Shown here: positions 32,327 to 48,550 of the stretch, piece after piece
How the letters are laid out: each line of letters begins with the position of its first letter
Numbering within the stretch: position 1 is the stretch's first letter
NCBI GenBank assembly: GCA_946885915.1
Contig: CAMPHF010000004.1
Span: 1 to 64,000, forward strand
Direction of reading: 5' to 3'
DNA length: 64,000 nt
From: an uncultured Idiomarina sp.
GTDB taxonomy: Bacteria; Pseudomonadota; Gammaproteobacteria; Enterobacterales; Alteromonadaceae
Program-made: the position numbers and the translations under genes
The notes under the pieces: model-generated
What the model saw: the letters and a program-made list of their open reading frames with translations, nothing else
The model's database searches: none
Told to the model about the DNA's origin: nothing

Positions 32327-33778
32327 GTGAATAATTCGCTTTGGCAACAGTGTGCTGATCGCTTGCAAGGCGAATTGTCGACGCAACACTTCAATACCTG
32401 GATCCGTCCACTCCAAGCTGAGCTCGATAACGATACCCTTACCTTGTATGCGCCTAATAATTATGTGGTCGATTGGGTAAAAGATAAGTATCTCGCCACC
32501 ATTAACGATTTCGTCGTGCAATTCTGTGAACAGCAAGGCACTAAACTGCCGCGCATAACGTTTGCGGTTGGCGGCCTGAATGGTACGGATCGCCCAGCGC
32601 CAAGACGAGGATCGCAAACCGCGCCTGCTGCGGCTTCTAGTAATCGTCAAGAATCAGCTGTGGCTACCAGTTTAGGTCAATCAAACCCCTATCGGCAGGG
32701 CGGTCGGATGAATGTCCGCGGCGCTACTGCAGAGGGTGTCGAGAGTGGTGTAAGTTTTGAGAGCAACATTCATCCTGAGTACACCTTTGATAATTTCGTT
32801 GAGGGTAAATCAAACCAGTTAGCGCGCGCGGCGGCAACACAAGTCGCGGAAAATCCGGGGGGGGTTTACAATCCGTTGTTCGTATATGGTGGTACCGGTT
32901 TAGGTAAAACGCACTTATTACACGCGGTTGGTAACGGTATTTTAGCGCGAAAGAAAAATGCCAAAGTGTTTTACATGCGTGCCGAGCGGTTTGTGCAGGA
33001 CATGGTGAATGCCCTCAAAAACGGAACCATTAATGAATTCAAAAGCATGTACCGGTCAGTTGATGCGCTGTTAATCGACGACATTCATTTCTTCGCGGGT
33101 AAAAAGGGTACGCAGGAAGAATTCTTTCATACTTTCAATGCGTTATTGGAAGGTAACCAACAAATCATCATGACCAGCGATTTGTATCCTAAAGAAATAG
33201 ATGGGGTAGATGATCGTTTGAAGTCTCGATTTGGTTGGGGTTTAACCATTGCGATTGAACCGCCAGAGTTTGAGACTCGGGTGGCTATTTTGATCCGCAA
33301 AGCCCAAGAACGTGGCATTCATTTACCTCATGAAGTGGCCTTTTTTATTGCGAAGCGACTGCGCTCCAATGTTCGCGAGTTAGAAGGTGCGCTTAACCGC
33401 GTGGCCGCGAACGTGAATTTAACGGGCCGTCAGGTAACCATAGATTTCGTTCGAGAAGCACTGCGTGACCTTATTGCCGCGCAGGAAAAGCTGGTCACTA
33501 TTGATAATATTCAAAAGACGGTCGCTGAATACTACAACATTAAGATGTCAGATTTGCTGTCGAAACGCCGGAGTCGCTCGGTTGCGCGTCCACGGCAACT
33601 GGCAATGGCACTGGCGAAAGAGCTTACCAATCATAGCTTGCCGGAAATTGGCGATGCCTTTGGTGGTCGTGACCATACGACGGTTTTGCATGCGTGTCGT
33701 AAGATACAAGAGCTAAAAGATGCGCAGCATGATATTAAAGAAGACTATCGGAACTTAATTCGAACGCTTTCGGCGTAA
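32327..33778 (+). CDS. dnaA: Chromosomal replication initiator DnaA
   Basis: DnaA binds the DnaA boxes described here and opens oriC. I choose the GTG at 32327 ([13 protein letters not shown], 483 residues). AGGGAG stands 7 bases upstream, and the E. coli protein starts at the same point; a longer in-frame extension has no family support. Domain I is followed by a variable linker, the AAA+ domain with [16 protein letters not shown], Walker [10 protein letters not shown], and the DNA-binding domain IV with [15 protein letters not shown]. It heads the dnaA-dnaN-recF-gyrB run. Confidence 0.98.
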   Translation: MNNSLWQQCADRLQGELSTQHFNTWIRPLQAELDNDTLTLYAPNNYVVDWVKDKYLATINDFVVQFCEQQGTKLPRITFAVGGLNGTDRPAPRRGSQTAPAAASSNRQESAVATSLGQSNPYRQGGRMNVRGATAEGVESGVSFESNIHPEYTFDNFVEGKSNQLARAAATQVAENPGGVYNPLFVYGGTGLGKTHLLHAVGNGILARKKNAKVFYMRAERFVQDMVNALKNGTINEFKSMYRSVDALLIDDIHFFAGKKGTQEEFFHTFNALLEGNQQIIMTSDLYPKEIDGVDDRLKSRFGWGLTIAIEPPEFETRVAILIRKAQERGIHLPHEVAFFIAKRLRSNVRELEGALNRVAANVNLTGRQVTIDFVREALRDLIAAQEKLVTIDNIQKTVAEYYNIKMSDLLSKRRSRSVARPRQLAMALAKELTNHSLPEIGDAFGGRDHTTVLHACRKIQELKDAQHDIKEDYRNLIRTLSA

Positions 33779-33790
33779 AGGGGAAAGGGC

Positions 33791-34891
33791 ATGAAATTTA
33801 GTGTGAGCCGAGATGGAATTTTAAAGCCGTTGCAAGTAGTGAGTGGCGCCGTTGAACGTCGTCATACGTTGCCTATTTTGGCCAACGTATTGGTCCAGGT
33901 GAGTGAGAACTCGTTGCGCTTAACCGGTACCGACCTTGAAGTTGAATTAGTATCTGGCAGTGAACTACAAGGTGCCGAGGCTGGTGCCATTACGGTTCCG
34001 GCGAAGAAGCTGTTAGACATTATTCGCAGCTTTCCTGATGGCGCACAGATAGAATTTTCTGCCAGTGAAGATAAAGCGACGATTCGCAGCGGTCGCAGTC
34101 GGTTTACACTCAGCACTTTGCCTGCCGAAGATTACCCGAATATTGATGATTGGAGCAGTGATATTCAGATCGTGACGAGCCAAGGGCTGTTACGATCACT
34201 AATGGATAAAACCCATTTTTCGATGGCTAACCAAGATGTCCGTTATTACCTGAACGGGATGCTATTTGAAACTGATACTGGGGTGTTGCGAACCGTTGCA
34301 ACCGATGGTCATCGGTTGGCGATGAGTGCGTGCTCGTTACCGCAAACCAATCTGCCAAATCGGCAAGTAATAGTCCCTCGCAAAGGTGTAATGGAATTAT
34401 TGCGCTTGCTAGATGACGCTGACGAAGAAGTCAAGGTTGCCATTGGTAACAACCATATTCGCGTTGAAACGAAAGGCGTAAGTTTCACGAGTAAACTAGT
34501 AGATGGACGTTTCCCAGATTATCGCCGCGTGTTACCTCAAGGTGGTGACAAAATTGTGTTGGCCGATCGCGATACCTTAAAGCAAGCTTTTGCACGTGCT
34601 TCAATTTTGTCGAATGAGAAATTCCGTGGTGTCCGCCTTAATCTCAGCGCGGGCGAGCTATGTATTACCGCAAATAACCCAGAGCAAGAACAAGCTGAAG
34701 AGGTTATTGAAGTCGATTATCAAGGCGACTCGCTGGAAATTGGATTTAATGTGAGTTACTTGCTTGATGTGCTAAACACGTTACACGGCGAGCAAGTAAA
34801 GATGACGCTGCAAGGCCCAGACAATAGCGGGTTGATGGAAGATGCAGCAGACGATGGCGCCGTTTACGTAGTGATGCCAATGCGCTTGTAG
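33791..34891 (+). CDS. dnaN: DNA polymerase III beta sliding clamp
   Basis: The beta clamp is a ring-shaped dimer that tethers DNA polymerases. The 366-residue length equals that of E. coli. The start MKFSVSRDGILKPLQVVSGAVERRHTLP (residues 1-28) and the C-terminal VMPMRL tail, whose residues shape the protein-binding cleft, are conserved. It starts 12 bases after dnaA, with GGGGAAAGG upstream. Confidence 0.98.
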   Translation: MKFSVSRDGILKPLQVVSGAVERRHTLPILANVLVQVSENSLRLTGTDLEVELVSGSELQGAEAGAITVPAKKLLDIIRSFPDGAQIEFSASEDKATIRSGRSRFTLSTLPAEDYPNIDDWSSDIQIVTSQGLLRSLMDKTHFSMANQDVRYYLNGMLFETDTGVLRTVATDGHRLAMSACSLPQTNLPNRQVIVPRKGVMELLRLLDDADEEVKVAIGNNHIRVETKGVSFTSKLVDGRFPDYRRVLPQGGDKIVLADRDTLKQAFARASILSNEKFRGVRLNLSAGELCITANNPEQEQAEEVIEVDYQGDSLEIGFNVSYLLDVLNTLHGEQVKMTLQGPDNSGLMEDAADDGAVYVVMPMRL

Positions 34892-34913
34892 TAAAGCGTA
34901 TTGTAGCCGTTGT

Positions 34914-38434
<3,521 letters not shown>

Positions 38435-38477
38435 TCGCTAACTGAGCGCGGTGTTTTCATACCGGCTTAGCAGCCAC

Positions 38478-38507
38478 AAAAAAGCCATCCTCGCGGATGG
38501 CTTTTTT
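38478..38507. terminator. Bidirectional rho-independent terminator between gyrB and glyS
   Basis: AAAAAAGCCATCC (38478-38490) and GGATGGCTTTTTT (38495-38507) form a perfect 13-bp stem with a 4-base loop. T runs occur on both strands, so it can end gyrB from the left and glyQS from the right. Confidence 0.93.
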
Positions 38508-38567
38508 ATGGAATAAATGTGGCGTACATCAAGCTATCAACCGATTCCCCGACTATTTCATGCCGTT

Positions 38568-40631
38568 TTAACTACGGCCGAGCACGGAAATATCGGCGAT
38601 ATTCAAGAACAAGTTCTGTAATTGAACCAACAATGCTTGGCGATTAGCGCGAACGGCTTCATCGTCGGCATTCACCATTACATTCTCGAAAAACGCGTCT
38701 ACCGGGGCTTGCAATGCTGCTAACGAGGTGAGGGCGCTATGATAGTCGCCACCAGCTCGTTTCACTGCCGCTTGGGCCTGTTGAAGAGCTTGCTGTAATG
38801 CCTGCTCTGCCGGCTCAGTTAGGAGCGCTACCTGCACTTGCTGCGGCAACTCACCCGTTACCTTCGCCAGAATGTTACCTACACGTTTATTCGCGGCAGC
38901 TAACGACTCAGCTTCGGGAAGTTGACGGAATGCGTCTACCGCACGTACTCGAGCATCAAAATCAACCGGCTTGGTTGGCCGACGAGCAAGTACCGCTTGT
39001 ACCACTTCTGCACCAATGCCTTGCTCTTGGTAAAACGCGCGGAATCGCGCCAGTAAATAGTCAACCACATCCTCGGTGACGGTTTTACTGGTTAAGCGAG
39101 AACCGAAGCCGCGTTCAGCGGTTTCTACCAGATCGACAAGATCTAATGCATAACCGCCTTCAACGAGAATACGTAACAAGCCAATCGCTGCACGGCGAAG
39201 CGCAAATGGGTCCCGATCACCTTTAGGCACTTGGCCGATACCGAATATGCCAACTAAGGTGTCTAGCTTATCGGCAAGTGCCACCGCTGCACCGGTCGCT
39301 GTGGCGGGTAAGGCATCGCCTGCAAAGCGTGGTAAGTAATGGTCGTATATAGCTTCAGCCACGCCCGCAGCTTCACCATCATGACGTGCATAATGCATAC
39401 CCATGACGCCTTGCGTTTCAGGGAACTCTGCTACCATTTGGCTGGCTAAATCAGCTTTACAGAGCAACCCGGCGCGTTCTGCAACGTGCGAATCGGCCTG
39501 TAAACGATCGGCAATTTCGCTCGCCAGTGCACTAATACGCTCGCTTTTATCTTTGACCGAGCCCAACTGCTTTTGAAACAGTACATTGGCTAAACCATCT
39601 AACCGCTTTTCTAAGCGAATTTTTTTGTCGCTTTCGAAAAAGAAGCGCGCATCCGCTAAGCGCGGACGGATAACCTTTTCGTTGCCCGAAATAATTTGCT
39701 GGGGGTCTTTGCTTTCAATGTTGGTCACAAATACAAAGTGGGGCAGCAAGCTGCCATCGGCGGCTTGTAAGGGGAAGTAGCGCTGATCATCTTTCATAGT
39801 TACAATGAGCGGCTCTTTGGGAACTTCAAGAAAGTCCGCACTAAAAGATGCACTGAGAATAACGGGCCATTCCACCAACGCGGTAACTTCATCTAATAGG
39901 GCGTCGTCGGCCACGACTTGGCCGCCGAGTGCCTTAGCTTTAGCCTGAATACCTTCCCAAATCAAACGGCGGCGTTTGTCGAAATCAACTTTAACGTACG
40001 CAGCTTCCATTACTTGCTCATAATCACCAGCGTTCTCAACGCGAGTACCCTGCGGACAATGGAAACGATGGCCTTGCAGGCGATAATCGCTGGCAATACC
40101 CATTACCTGGCCGGGCACCAACTGATCACCCAGTAACATTGTCACGGTATGCACAGGGCGAATAAATTGCTCGGTACTGTTACCCCACCGCATAGGCTTG
40201 GGAATCGGCAGCGCTTTCAACGCTTGCTGAACTAGCTCAGGTAGTAGGGCGGCCGTGGTCGCCCCAACCACTTGTTCTTTATGCAGCAGCCATGCACCTT
40301 TATCGGTTTCAAGCCGTTCTGCTTGGTCAACCGTAATGCCGTTACCGCGCGCCCAGCCTTCGGCGGCCTTGGTAGGCTTACCATCAGCATCGAACGCCAC
40401 CTCAATCGAAGGACCACGCTTTTCAACCACTTTATCGGCTTGCTTGGTATCTAGCCCATGTACCAACAACGCTAAGCGTCGGGCCGAGGCCAAAGGTTGA
40501 ATGCGTTCAAACGCCAATTCTTGTTTTTGTAGCAATGCACCAAACTGTTCGGCAAAGGCTTCGCTTAGGCCTTTCAACGCTTTAGGAGGCAATTCTTCGG
40601 TGCCGATTTCTACCAGTAATAACTCCTTCAC
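38568..40631 (-). CDS. glyS: Glycine--tRNA ligase beta subunit
   Basis: GlyS is the large subunit of the heterotetrameric bacterial glycyl-tRNA synthetase and handles tRNA recognition. The 687-residue protein begins [19 protein letters not shown], the family signature, and carries the HD-like and anticodon-binding regions further on. It starts at a GTG that overlaps the glyQ stop (GTGA), with AGGAG 8 bases upstream, so translation is coupled to glyQ. Confidence 0.98.
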   Translation of the reverse strand: MKELLLVEIGTEELPPKALKGLSEAFAEQFGALLQKQELAFERIQPLASARRLALLVHGLDTKQADKVVEKRGPSIEVAFDADGKPTKAAEGWARGNGITVDQAERLETDKGAWLLHKEQVVGATTAALLPELVQQALKALPIPKPMRWGNSTEQFIRPVHTVTMLLGDQLVPGQVMGIASDYRLQGHRFHCPQGTRVENAGDYEQVMEAAYVKVDFDKRRRLIWEGIQAKAKALGGQVVADDALLDEVTALVEWPVILSASFSADFLEVPKEPLIVTMKDDQRYFPLQAADGSLLPHFVFVTNIESKDPQQIISGNEKVIRPRLADARFFFESDKKIRLEKRLDGLANVLFQKQLGSVKDKSERISALASEIADRLQADSHVAERAGLLCKADLASQMVAEFPETQGVMGMHYARHDGEAAGVAEAIYDHYLPRFAGDALPATATGAAVALADKLDTLVGIFGIGQVPKGDRDPFALRRAAIGLLRILVEGGYALDLVDLVETAERGFGSRLTSKTVTEDVVDYLLARFRAFYQEQGIGAEVVQAVLARRPTKPVDFDARVRAVDAFRQLPEAESLAAANKRVGNILAKVTGELPQQVQVALLTEPAEQALQQALQQAQAAVKRAGGDYHSALTSLAALQAPVDAFFENVMVNADDEAVRANRQALLVQLQNLFLNIADISVLGRS

Positions 40632-41560
40632 GCTGATTGCTCCTGCTGCTGTTGATCGGTATTGGTCTGCGCGAGCGGGAAGCCTAGTGCTTCGCGTGCT
40701 GCGTAGTAGGCTTCGGCACAGCCTTTTGCCATGGCCCGAACCCGTAAAATATATCGCTGCCGCTCGGTCACTGAAATCGCGTGTCGCGCATCTAGTAAAT
40801 TAAATGCATGTGAGGCTCGCATAACTTGTTCATAAGCTGGTAGCGGTAAGTTCACCGAAAGTAAGTGCTCACATTCCTTTTCGCATTCATCAAATCTTCG
40901 GAACAGCACATCAACAGCTGCGTGCTCAAAATTGTAAGCAGACTGCTCCACCTCATTTTGATGGAATACATCACCATATAAAATTTTGCCGCGCGGACCA
41001 CCGGTCCATACCAGGTCATAAATACTGTCGACGCCCTGAATGTACATGGCTAACCGTTCCAAACCATAAGTGATTTCGCCGGCGACGGGCTTACACTCGA
41101 GCCCGCCGACTTGCTGGAAATAGGTAAACTGGGTCACTTCCATACCGTTTAGCCATACTTCCCAGCCAAGCCCCCAAGCACCTAAGGTAGGGGATTCCCA
41201 GTTATCTTCGACAAAACGAATGTCGTGCACTAGCGGATCGAAACCAAGCAATTCGAGCGAGCCAAGGTATAGCTCCTGAATATTGCTAGGCGACGGCTTT
41301 AACATCACCTGGAACTGGTAGTAATGCTGTAACCGATTCGGATTTTCGCCATAGCGACCATCGGTAGGGCGACGGCACGGCTGGACGTATGCGAAACTCG
41401 CTGGCTCAGGACCAATGGCGCGTAAAAAGGTCATCGGATGGAAGGTACCAGCACCCACTTCCATATCCAAAGGTTGCACGACGGCGCAGCCTTGTTGCGC
41501 CCAATAGTCTTGCAAGGCAAGGATTAAGCCTTGGAAGGTTTTCACATCGTACTTGGCCAT
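40628..41560 (-). CDS. glyQ: Glycine--tRNA ligase alpha subunit
   Basis: GlyQ is the catalytic alpha subunit that forms glycyl-adenylate. The 310-residue protein shows [19 protein letters not shown] near the start, then the class II segments [18 protein letters not shown] and [17 protein letters not shown], and FTYFQQVGG. It heads the glyQ-glyS pair and diverges from tag over about 150 bases, where both promoters should lie. Confidence 0.98.
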   Translation of the reverse strand: MAKYDVKTFQGLILALQDYWAQQGCAVVQPLDMEVGAGTFHPMTFLRAIGPEPASFAYVQPCRRPTDGRYGENPNRLQHYYQFQVMLKPSPSNIQELYLGSLELLGFDPLVHDIRFVEDNWESPTLGAWGLGWEVWLNGMEVTQFTYFQQVGGLECKPVAGEITYGLERLAMYIQGVDSIYDLVWTGGPRGKILYGDVFHQNEVEQSAYNFEHAAVDVLFRRFDECEKECEHLLSVNLPLPAYEQVMRASHAFNLLDARHAISVTERQRYILRVRAMAKGCAEAYYAAREALGFPLAQTNTDQQQQEQSA

Positions 41561-41711
41561 GTATTATCTCTCGACAGTTATCGCTGAATAAAGCGATTAT
41601 ACCTTGTGTTTACCCGTCGTTATAGGGTCAATCTAGGCGCTCATTCAGTATCTAAACTCTTGGTCTGTAAATTCTAAGTTTTTACATTCTGGCAACCGTA
41701 GGAATACCTCT

Positions 41712-42338
41712 TTGACTGAATCGCAACCGCTGTCTCAGGAACTAAGCCGTTGTCCTTGGTGTGGTACCGACCCGCTGTATCAGGCCTACCACGACCACGT
41801 TTGGGGGCGGCCGGTGCTTGATTCGCGCGAACTATTTGAGAAGTTGTGTCTGGATGGCCAGCAGGCGGGTCTAAGCTGGATCACGATTCTACGCAAGCAA
41901 GCTAACTATCAAGCCGCTTTTCACCAATTTGAGCCAGCTAAAATTGTGCAGATGTCCGAGGCTGAGCGGGAGCAGCTTATGCATAATCCGGGCATTGTGC
42001 GAAATCGCTTAAAAATCGAAAGCATTTACAAAAATGCGCAAGCGTACCTGCGAATAGTCGAGCGGGGCGATAACTTCGCCGATTTTTTATGGAGATGCGT
42101 TGATTATCGCCCCATTATTAACGAACTTCAGGCGCGTGATGCAAATTATCCAACGCGCAGCGACGCCTCGGATAAGATGGCGAAAGCGCTTAAAAAAGAA
42201 GGTTTTAGTTTCGTCGGCACAACCATCTGTTACGCATTTATGCAAGCGGTGGGCATGGTGAATGATCACCTCACCTCGTGCCATTGTTATGAACCCCTGT
42301 GTCAGCAACTGGCCAACTTCGAATTTAACCCAACATGA
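41712..42338 (+). CDS. tag: DNA-3-methyladenine glycosylase I
   Basis: Tag excises 3-methyladenine from alkylated DNA. The 208-residue protein has RCPWCGTDPLYQAYHDHVWG (the first zinc Cys and His of the family), CLDGQQAGLSWITILRKQ with the catalytic region, FVGTTICYAFMQAVGMVNDH, and a C-terminal H/C pair that completes the zinc site. The start is a TTG with AGGA 8 bases upstream; no ATG is available nearby. Its stop overlaps the next ATG by 4 bases. Confidence 0.95.
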   Translation: MTESQPLSQELSRCPWCGTDPLYQAYHDHVWGRPVLDSRELFEKLCLDGQQAGLSWITILRKQANYQAAFHQFEPAKIVQMSEAEREQLMHNPGIVRNRLKIESIYKNAQAYLRIVERGDNFADFLWRCVDYRPIINELQARDANYPTRSDASDKMAKALKKEGFSFVGTTICYAFMQAVGMVNDHLTSCHCYEPLCQQLANFEFNPT

Positions 42339-42814
42339 TTGAGATAACTCTAGCAGATTACCAAAACCCTAAGCACCGCAGCGCTATTATTACGATGCTT
42401 GATGACTACGCCCAAGACCCAATGGGGGGTGGCGAGGCCGTGCCGGAAGACACCAAAAACCGATTGATTGAAGAGATGGCAAAACGCGAACACGTGTTTT
42501 CTATCTTAGCTTTTGACGGTGAACAGCCTGTAGGTATCGCCAATTGCGTAGAGGGCTTTTCAACTTTTGCTGCGGCACCGGTCATGAATATTCATGATAT
42601 TGCCGTTACCGCCAGCCATCGTGGGCAAGGTATTTCACGGCGGTTAATGGATGAAGTGGCAACTTTGGCAAGATTTCGGGGTTGTTGTAAAGTTACCCTA
42701 GAAGTGTTGACCGGCAATGAGCCGGCCAAACAGGCTTACTTAAACTTCGGCTTTAAGCCTTATCAACTCGACCCCAGCTTAGGCAATGCCGAGTTCTGGC
42801 AATACAAGTTATAA
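42335..42814 (+). CDS. GNAT-family N-acetyltransferase
   Basis: A 159-residue acetyl-CoA-dependent acetyltransferase. The GNAT core is visible in [21 protein letters not shown] (the acetyl-CoA pyrophosphate loop RGQGIS at about residues 91-96) and the C-terminal [16 protein letters not shown] segment. Its start overlaps the tag stop (ATGA), so the two are co-expressed, although the substrate cannot be told from the sequence. Its last 6 bases overlap the end of tusA on the other strand. Confidence 0.9.
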   Translation: MIEITLADYQNPKHRSAIITMLDDYAQDPMGGGEAVPEDTKNRLIEEMAKREHVFSILAFDGEQPVGIANCVEGFSTFAAAPVMNIHDIAVTASHRGQGISRRLMDEVATLARFRGCCKVTLEVLTGNEPAKQAYLNFGFKPYQLDPSLGNAEFWQYKL

Positions 42815-43039
42815 GCCTTTCTTAATGATGTACCGATAGGGCTGCTGCTCGGTTTGTGCGAGCAGCAGTTGATGGTCCATAAACCGGCAAAAACTCGGAA
42901 TGTCGCGCGTCGTCGCCGGATCGTCAGCAAGCACTTCAAGTAGTTCACCTGCCGCCATCCGGCGAATTTGTGCGCGGATCAACATCACGGGTTCGGGGCA
43001 ACGAAGCCCCAGAGTGTCGAGTTGTTGATCTACTTTCAC
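42809..43039 (-). CDS. tusA: Sulfur carrier protein TusA
   Basis: TusA accepts persulfide sulfur from IscS and passes it on for 2-thiouridine and other sulfur transfers. The 76-residue protein has the persulfide cysteine in [11 protein letters not shown] (Cys14) and the [18 protein letters not shown] segment. It begins at a GTG that directly follows the fadA stop codon with no gap, so it is expressed from the fadBA transcript. A Shine-Dalgarno sequence is weak; translational coupling is likely. Confidence 0.94.
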   Translation of the reverse strand: MKVDQQLDTLGLRCPEPVMLIRAQIRRMAAGELLEVLADDPATTRDIPSFCRFMDHQLLLAQTEQQPYRYIIKKGL

Positions 43040-44230
<1,191 letters not shown>

Positions 44231-46369
44231 TTAGGCAAAGTAAGATTTGCCGGCGGCGGCCATTTCACGCAGGCCGTCGGTTACTTGGTAGATTTCACCC
44301 AAATGGGCGAAGCTATCTGCCAGCTTAATGAATTCATTCAAGCCAACGGTTTCTAAGTAGCGGAATGGACCGCCACGGAACGGCGGGAAACCGATACCGT
44401 AAAGCATGGCGATATCAGCCTCGGCGGCTGAGCTCACAATACCTTCTTCTAAGCAGCGCACGCATTCGTTCACCATTGGGATCATGCAGCGGGCGATAAT
44501 TTCGTCTTTGCTCTTCTCGGTACCTTGAATGTCCAGCATGCTATAAACGCTGTCATCTTTTTGCTTCTGCGGCCGGCCCTTTTTATCTACGCCATACACA
44601 TAGAAACCTTTGCCGTTTTTCTGACCAAAACGCTCAGCCGCGGCTAATTTGGCGATGGCATTGTTCTCGTCGCGCGGCATCCGGCTAGGGAAACCTTCGG
44701 CCATGACTTTGGTGCAGTGATCGGCGGTATCAATACCAACTACGTCCGACAAGTAGGCCGGGCCCATCGGCCAGCCAAACTCTTTTTCCATGACCTTATC
44801 AATGCCAGCAAAATCTACGCCTTCATCAATCATCGAGGCAAAGCCTGCCAGATAAGGGAACAACACGCGATTTACCAGGAAACCTGGGCAGTCGTTCACG
44901 ACAATGGCGGTTTTGCCCATTTTGCTAGCATAGGCAACCACGGCGGCGACGGTTTCATCAGAGGTGTGCTCACCCCGAATCACCTCAACCAATGGCATTT
45001 TGTGCACTGGATTGAAGAAGTGCATGCCACAGAAGCGTGACGGGTCTTTCAGATTTTTTGCCAAGCGATCGATAGAGATAGTTGAGGTGTTTGACACGAT
45101 GATGGTGTCGGCAGCAACGCGGCCTTCAACGTCAGCCAGTACCTTCCCTTTTACATCCGGGTTTTCGACCACGGCTTCCACCACGATATCAACACCTTTC
45201 ACCGCGTCATCGAGCAGGCTAGGGGTAATCGAGGCCAGAGTTTTGGCCATCTTTTTGGTATCCATTTTGCCGCGTTGCACTGCCTTCTCAAGCAGTTTGC
45301 TGGCTTCGTTCATACCTAAATCTAGGGCCTCTTGGCGGATATCTTTCATCACCACCGGCACCCCTTTATAGGCTGACTGGTAAGCAATACCGCCACCCAT
45401 AATGCCAGCGCCTAACACGGCTGCAGTACGAATGTCTTTAGTGGCCATTTTGCCGGCTTTCTTGGCTTTGCCTTTCACCAGCTGGTCGGCCATGAAAATG
45501 CCGACCATCGCGTGACAGGCAGAGGTTTGAGTGAGCCCAACGAAGGCTTTATTCTCGGCTTGTAATGCTTCTTCACGGTGGCTTCGTGCACCTTCTTCAA
45601 TGGCTTGAATCGCAGCATGCGGTGCCGGATAGTGCTTACCGGCTTGCGCCGCCACCATGCCTTTGGCGGTTACTAGGGTCATGGTTAATTCAGTGTCATT
45701 GGCCGCTAACGGGGCTAATTTCGGCGCCCGTTTGGCTTGCCAATCAAAATCACCGGCAATAGCTTGTTGCACCATGCTTAGTGAGGCATCCCGTAGTTTG
45801 TCTGGCGCCACTACCGCATCGACCAAGCCAATTTTTAGCGCTTGCTCGGCGTTGTTATTTTTACCGGTGGTGATAAGTTCTAATGCGTTATCTGGGCCAA
45901 TAATGCGAGGTAAGCGCATGGTGCCGCCAAAGCCTGGAATTAATCCCAACTTCACTTCTGGCAAGCCAATGGTTGCTGTGGTGTCGGCGACTCGATAGTC
46001 ACAGGCGAGCAGGGCTTCACAGCCACCGCCTAAGGCAAAGCCCTGTACCGCAGCAACGGTTGGGAAGGGTAAATCTTCGCACTGATCAAACACGCGTGAG
46101 GCTTTCGCGACCCAAGTTTTGGTTTGCGCTAAATCGGCGAACAAGGTGCCAAACTCGGTAATGTCTGCACCCACAATGAAGGTTGATTTCGAGCTAGTTA
46201 CGATTAACCCTTTCACTTCGCCGTTGCTTGCTAGTGCAGTTAATGCTTCACTGAACTGGGTCAGGGTATGTTGGTCAAACTTGTTGACTGAACCGGCTGC
46301 GTTGAATTGCAGTTCGGCAATACCAGGCTCTATAAATTGCACCTGAATGCTGTCACCTTGATAAATCAT
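44231..46369 (-). CDS. fadB: Fatty acid oxidation complex alpha subunit FadB
   Basis: FadB combines enoyl-CoA hydratase/isomerase and 3-hydroxyacyl-CoA dehydrogenase activities. The 712-residue protein has an N-terminal crotonase domain ([27 protein letters not shown]) and a C-terminal dehydrogenase domain with the NAD loop [14 protein letters not shown] near residue 320 and the [13 protein letters not shown] segment. It is upstream of fadA, and a palindrome about 115 bases before its start could be a fatty-acid regulator site. Confidence 0.98.
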   Translation of the reverse strand: MIYQGDSIQVQFIEPGIAELQFNAAGSVNKFDQHTLTQFSEALTALASNGEVKGLIVTSSKSTFIVGADITEFGTLFADLAQTKTWVAKASRVFDQCEDLPFPTVAAVQGFALGGGCEALLACDYRVADTTATIGLPEVKLGLIPGFGGTMRLPRIIGPDNALELITTGKNNNAEQALKIGLVDAVVAPDKLRDASLSMVQQAIAGDFDWQAKRAPKLAPLAANDTELTMTLVTAKGMVAAQAGKHYPAPHAAIQAIEEGARSHREEALQAENKAFVGLTQTSACHAMVGIFMADQLVKGKAKKAGKMATKDIRTAAVLGAGIMGGGIAYQSAYKGVPVVMKDIRQEALDLGMNEASKLLEKAVQRGKMDTKKMAKTLASITPSLLDDAVKGVDIVVEAVVENPDVKGKVLADVEGRVAADTIIVSNTSTISIDRLAKNLKDPSRFCGMHFFNPVHKMPLVEVIRGEHTSDETVAAVVAYASKMGKTAIVVNDCPGFLVNRVLFPYLAGFASMIDEGVDFAGIDKVMEKEFGWPMGPAYLSDVVGIDTADHCTKVMAEGFPSRMPRDENNAIAKLAAAERFGQKNGKGFYVYGVDKKGRPQKQKDDSVYSMLDIQGTEKSKDEIIARCMIPMVNECVRCLEEGIVSSAAEADIAMLYGIGFPPFRGGPFRYLETVGLNEFIKLADSFAHLGEIYQVTDGLREMAAAGKSYFA

Positions 46370-46483
46370 TATCGGTCTCCCTCGCTGTCCAACAGCTATA
46401 CTATTGGAGGTTACTGATTCTCAGATTGGTTTCGGTTAAAGTAGACAGAGTTTGGCGCGAATACATCCATATTTCAATAAAAA

Positions 46484-46500
46484 TTAAACGTGCGTTTGAA
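46484..46500. promoter_or_regulatory. Candidate operator between fadB and slt
   Basis: TTAAACGTGCGTTTGAA contains the inverted repeat AAACG-TG-CGTTT. It resembles the AAAC...GTTT palindromes bound by PsrA-type TetR regulators of beta-oxidation genes. It lies 115-131 bases upstream of the fadB start. Identification is by similarity to a remembered motif, so it is tentative. Confidence 0.4.
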
Positions 46501-46560
46501 AATATGCTGAAACCTATCTTTACGGTCTTGGTGACCGCCACTTGGCGGCGGCACTCGGAC

Positions 46561-48540
46561 ATGTTGCGTAAGCCACTTGCCCTTGGGCTCGTCATGGCCT
46601 CGCTTTGTGTCTCGACAACGGTTGTGGCAGCGCCGGATCGACCTGCGATTGAGCCGCTAGCGCCAGCCGCTAATGACACTGCTACCGCAGCCTTGCGCGA
46701 GCAACAGCGCGCCTGGTTTGAACAGGCTGAGTACGCAGCAGCGCGCGGGCGTTTAGATGAGTATCAGTTGTTGCTGCAAAAGCTGGGCGACTATCCATTA
46801 TTGCCGTATTTAGAGTTAGAGCGCCTACAGCGGGTTGGTTATTTGGCGAATGAGCCTCGGGTGATGGCATTTTTAGAGCGCCACCAAGGCTCTCCACTAG
46901 ATTGGCAGTTACGCCAACGCTGGCTCACCTATCTAGCGCGTGCCGGCGAGAAAGAGCGCTTTATTCGTGACTTTCGTGCGCCGGGCACGACCGAGCATCG
47001 GTGCCTGAATCTCGACTACTCCCACGAGTTAGAGGTGATTCCCGACCAAGCTTTCTATGCGGCGGTAGCCGAGCTTTGGCTGACTGGCGATTCGCTGCCT
47101 GATGAGTGTGATGGGGTGTTGCAACGTTGGCGGGCGGCCGGCCAGTTAACCCCTGAGTTGGTGTGGCAGCGAATTGCACTTGCCGCTGAGGACGGTCGGC
47201 ATACGTTAATTCCCTATTTAACCGGCTTACTACCGGAATCTCAGCGTTACTTGGCCGAGCTTTATCATGAGGTGCGACGTAACCCCGCAAATATTACCCG
47301 GTTGGGAAGTTTTAAGGCCGATCAGTACCAAGCCCAACAAGCGCAAATTGCCGCTTATGCTTACCAGCGGTTGATTTGGCGCGATGAGGATAGCGCCTTA
47401 GCCAACTGGCCTAAAGCCGCTGAATTTTTTGCTTTTAACGACGCGCAACTAAAGCAGATCACCCAAACCTTCGCCCTTGCGCTATCCAATAAAAACCACC
47501 CCCAAGCCCGAATTTGGCAAGCTAAAGTGCCGCTTACTGAAGCGTCCGAAGCGGTGCTGCAATGGCGCTTAGTTAACTTGCTGCGGGCCGGTGAGTTTGC
47601 CAATTTAGCGCGGATGATTGAACAGTTACCGGCGAGTATTAGCCAGGGCAATCAATGGCGTTATTGGCTGGCGCGCTCTTATCAGCAGTTGGGGAATGAG
47701 CTAGCTGCCCAGCAACTGTTGCAGGTACTCGCGACCGAGCGTCATTATTATGGTTTTATGGCGGCGAGTTGGTTGCAACAGCAACCACAATTGGAGCGCC
47801 AGCAAACCACTGCAAGCCCTATGCAATTAGAGGTGATTCGAACTCACCCTTCAGCTCAACGAGCTTATGAGTTTCGTGCCATGGGCAGAATGCTGGATGC
47901 ACGGCGAGAATGGAACTTTATGCTGAGTCAGTTGAGCGCGGAGGAACAAGTTCATGCGGCCGTGCTTGCGAACGAATGGGGCTGGCATGACCAAGCTATT
48001 TTTGGCTTAGCGGCGATTGGCCATTTTGATGCGGTGCAGATCCGGTTTCCTTTGGCCTACCACGATGTGCTGAAAAGCTTCGCCAGTATTGCCGGTATTG
48101 ATGAGACGTGGGCGCTGGCTATCACGCGGCGCGAGAGTGCATTCCGCAATGATGCTTATTCCTCGGCCGGGGCTCGTGGATTAATGCAAATCTTACCGTC
48201 TACGGCTCGCTATCTAGGCGAGCGCGATGTATCGCGCAATGAATTACACATGCCGCGGCTGAATATTCAATTGGGCACCAAGTACTTGGGGCAGTTGCAA
48301 CAACGCATGCAGAATAATTGGGTATTGGCCACGGCGTCCTACAACGCGGGCATTTATCGGGTGCAGGAGTGGTTGCCGCAACAGGCGGTACCCGTTGATA
48401 TTTGGATTGAAACCATACCTTATTACGAAACGCGTGATTACGTAAAAAACGTCTTGGCATATCAGCAAATCTACACCATGCTGTTGGGCAGAGAGACAAA
48501 TTTATTCAATGAACTCATTGACATGAAGATTCAGAAGTAG
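46561..48540 (+). CDS. slt: Soluble lytic murein transglycosylase
   Basis: Slt cleaves peptidoglycan glycan strands with formation of anhydromuropeptides in the periplasm. I start at ATG 46561 (MLRKPLALGLVMASL), which gives a good signal peptide and 659 residues. The longer in-frame version starting at 46426 would bury the signal peptide. A long alpha-superhelical region precedes the lysozyme-like domain, with the catalytic Glu in ITRRESAFRNDAYSSAG and GLMQILPSTARYLG. It heads an slt-pepQ-yigZ-trkH run. Confidence 0.95.
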   Translation: MLRKPLALGLVMASLCVSTTVVAAPDRPAIEPLAPAANDTATAALREQQRAWFEQAEYAAARGRLDEYQLLLQKLGDYPLLPYLELERLQRVGYLANEPRVMAFLERHQGSPLDWQLRQRWLTYLARAGEKERFIRDFRAPGTTEHRCLNLDYSHELEVIPDQAFYAAVAELWLTGDSLPDECDGVLQRWRAAGQLTPELVWQRIALAAEDGRHTLIPYLTGLLPESQRYLAELYHEVRRNPANITRLGSFKADQYQAQQAQIAAYAYQRLIWRDEDSALANWPKAAEFFAFNDAQLKQITQTFALALSNKNHPQARIWQAKVPLTEASEAVLQWRLVNLLRAGEFANLARMIEQLPASISQGNQWRYWLARSYQQLGNELAAQQLLQVLATERHYYGFMAASWLQQQPQLERQQTTASPMQLEVIRTHPSAQRAYEFRAMGRMLDARREWNFMLSQLSAEEQVHAAVLANEWGWHDQAIFGLAAIGHFDAVQIRFPLAYHDVLKSFASIAGIDETWALAITRRESAFRNDAYSSAGARGLMQILPSTARYLGERDVSRNELHMPRLNIQLGTKYLGQLQQRMQNNWVLATASYNAGIYRVQEWLPQQAVPVDIWIETIPYYETRDYVKNVLAYQQIYTMLLGRETNLFNELIDMKIQK

Positions 48541-48550
48541 GGAGTGCCGC

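Noticed and set aside
42490..42505. CACGTG core in the GNAT gene as a third parS
   Set aside because: The flanks (AACACGTGTT) do not match the TGTTCCAC...GTGGAACA arms; only the central six bases agree.
46426..46560. 45-residue N-terminal extension of slt
   Set aside because: It would bury the clear signal peptide starting at 46561 and includes the fadB upstream palindrome.
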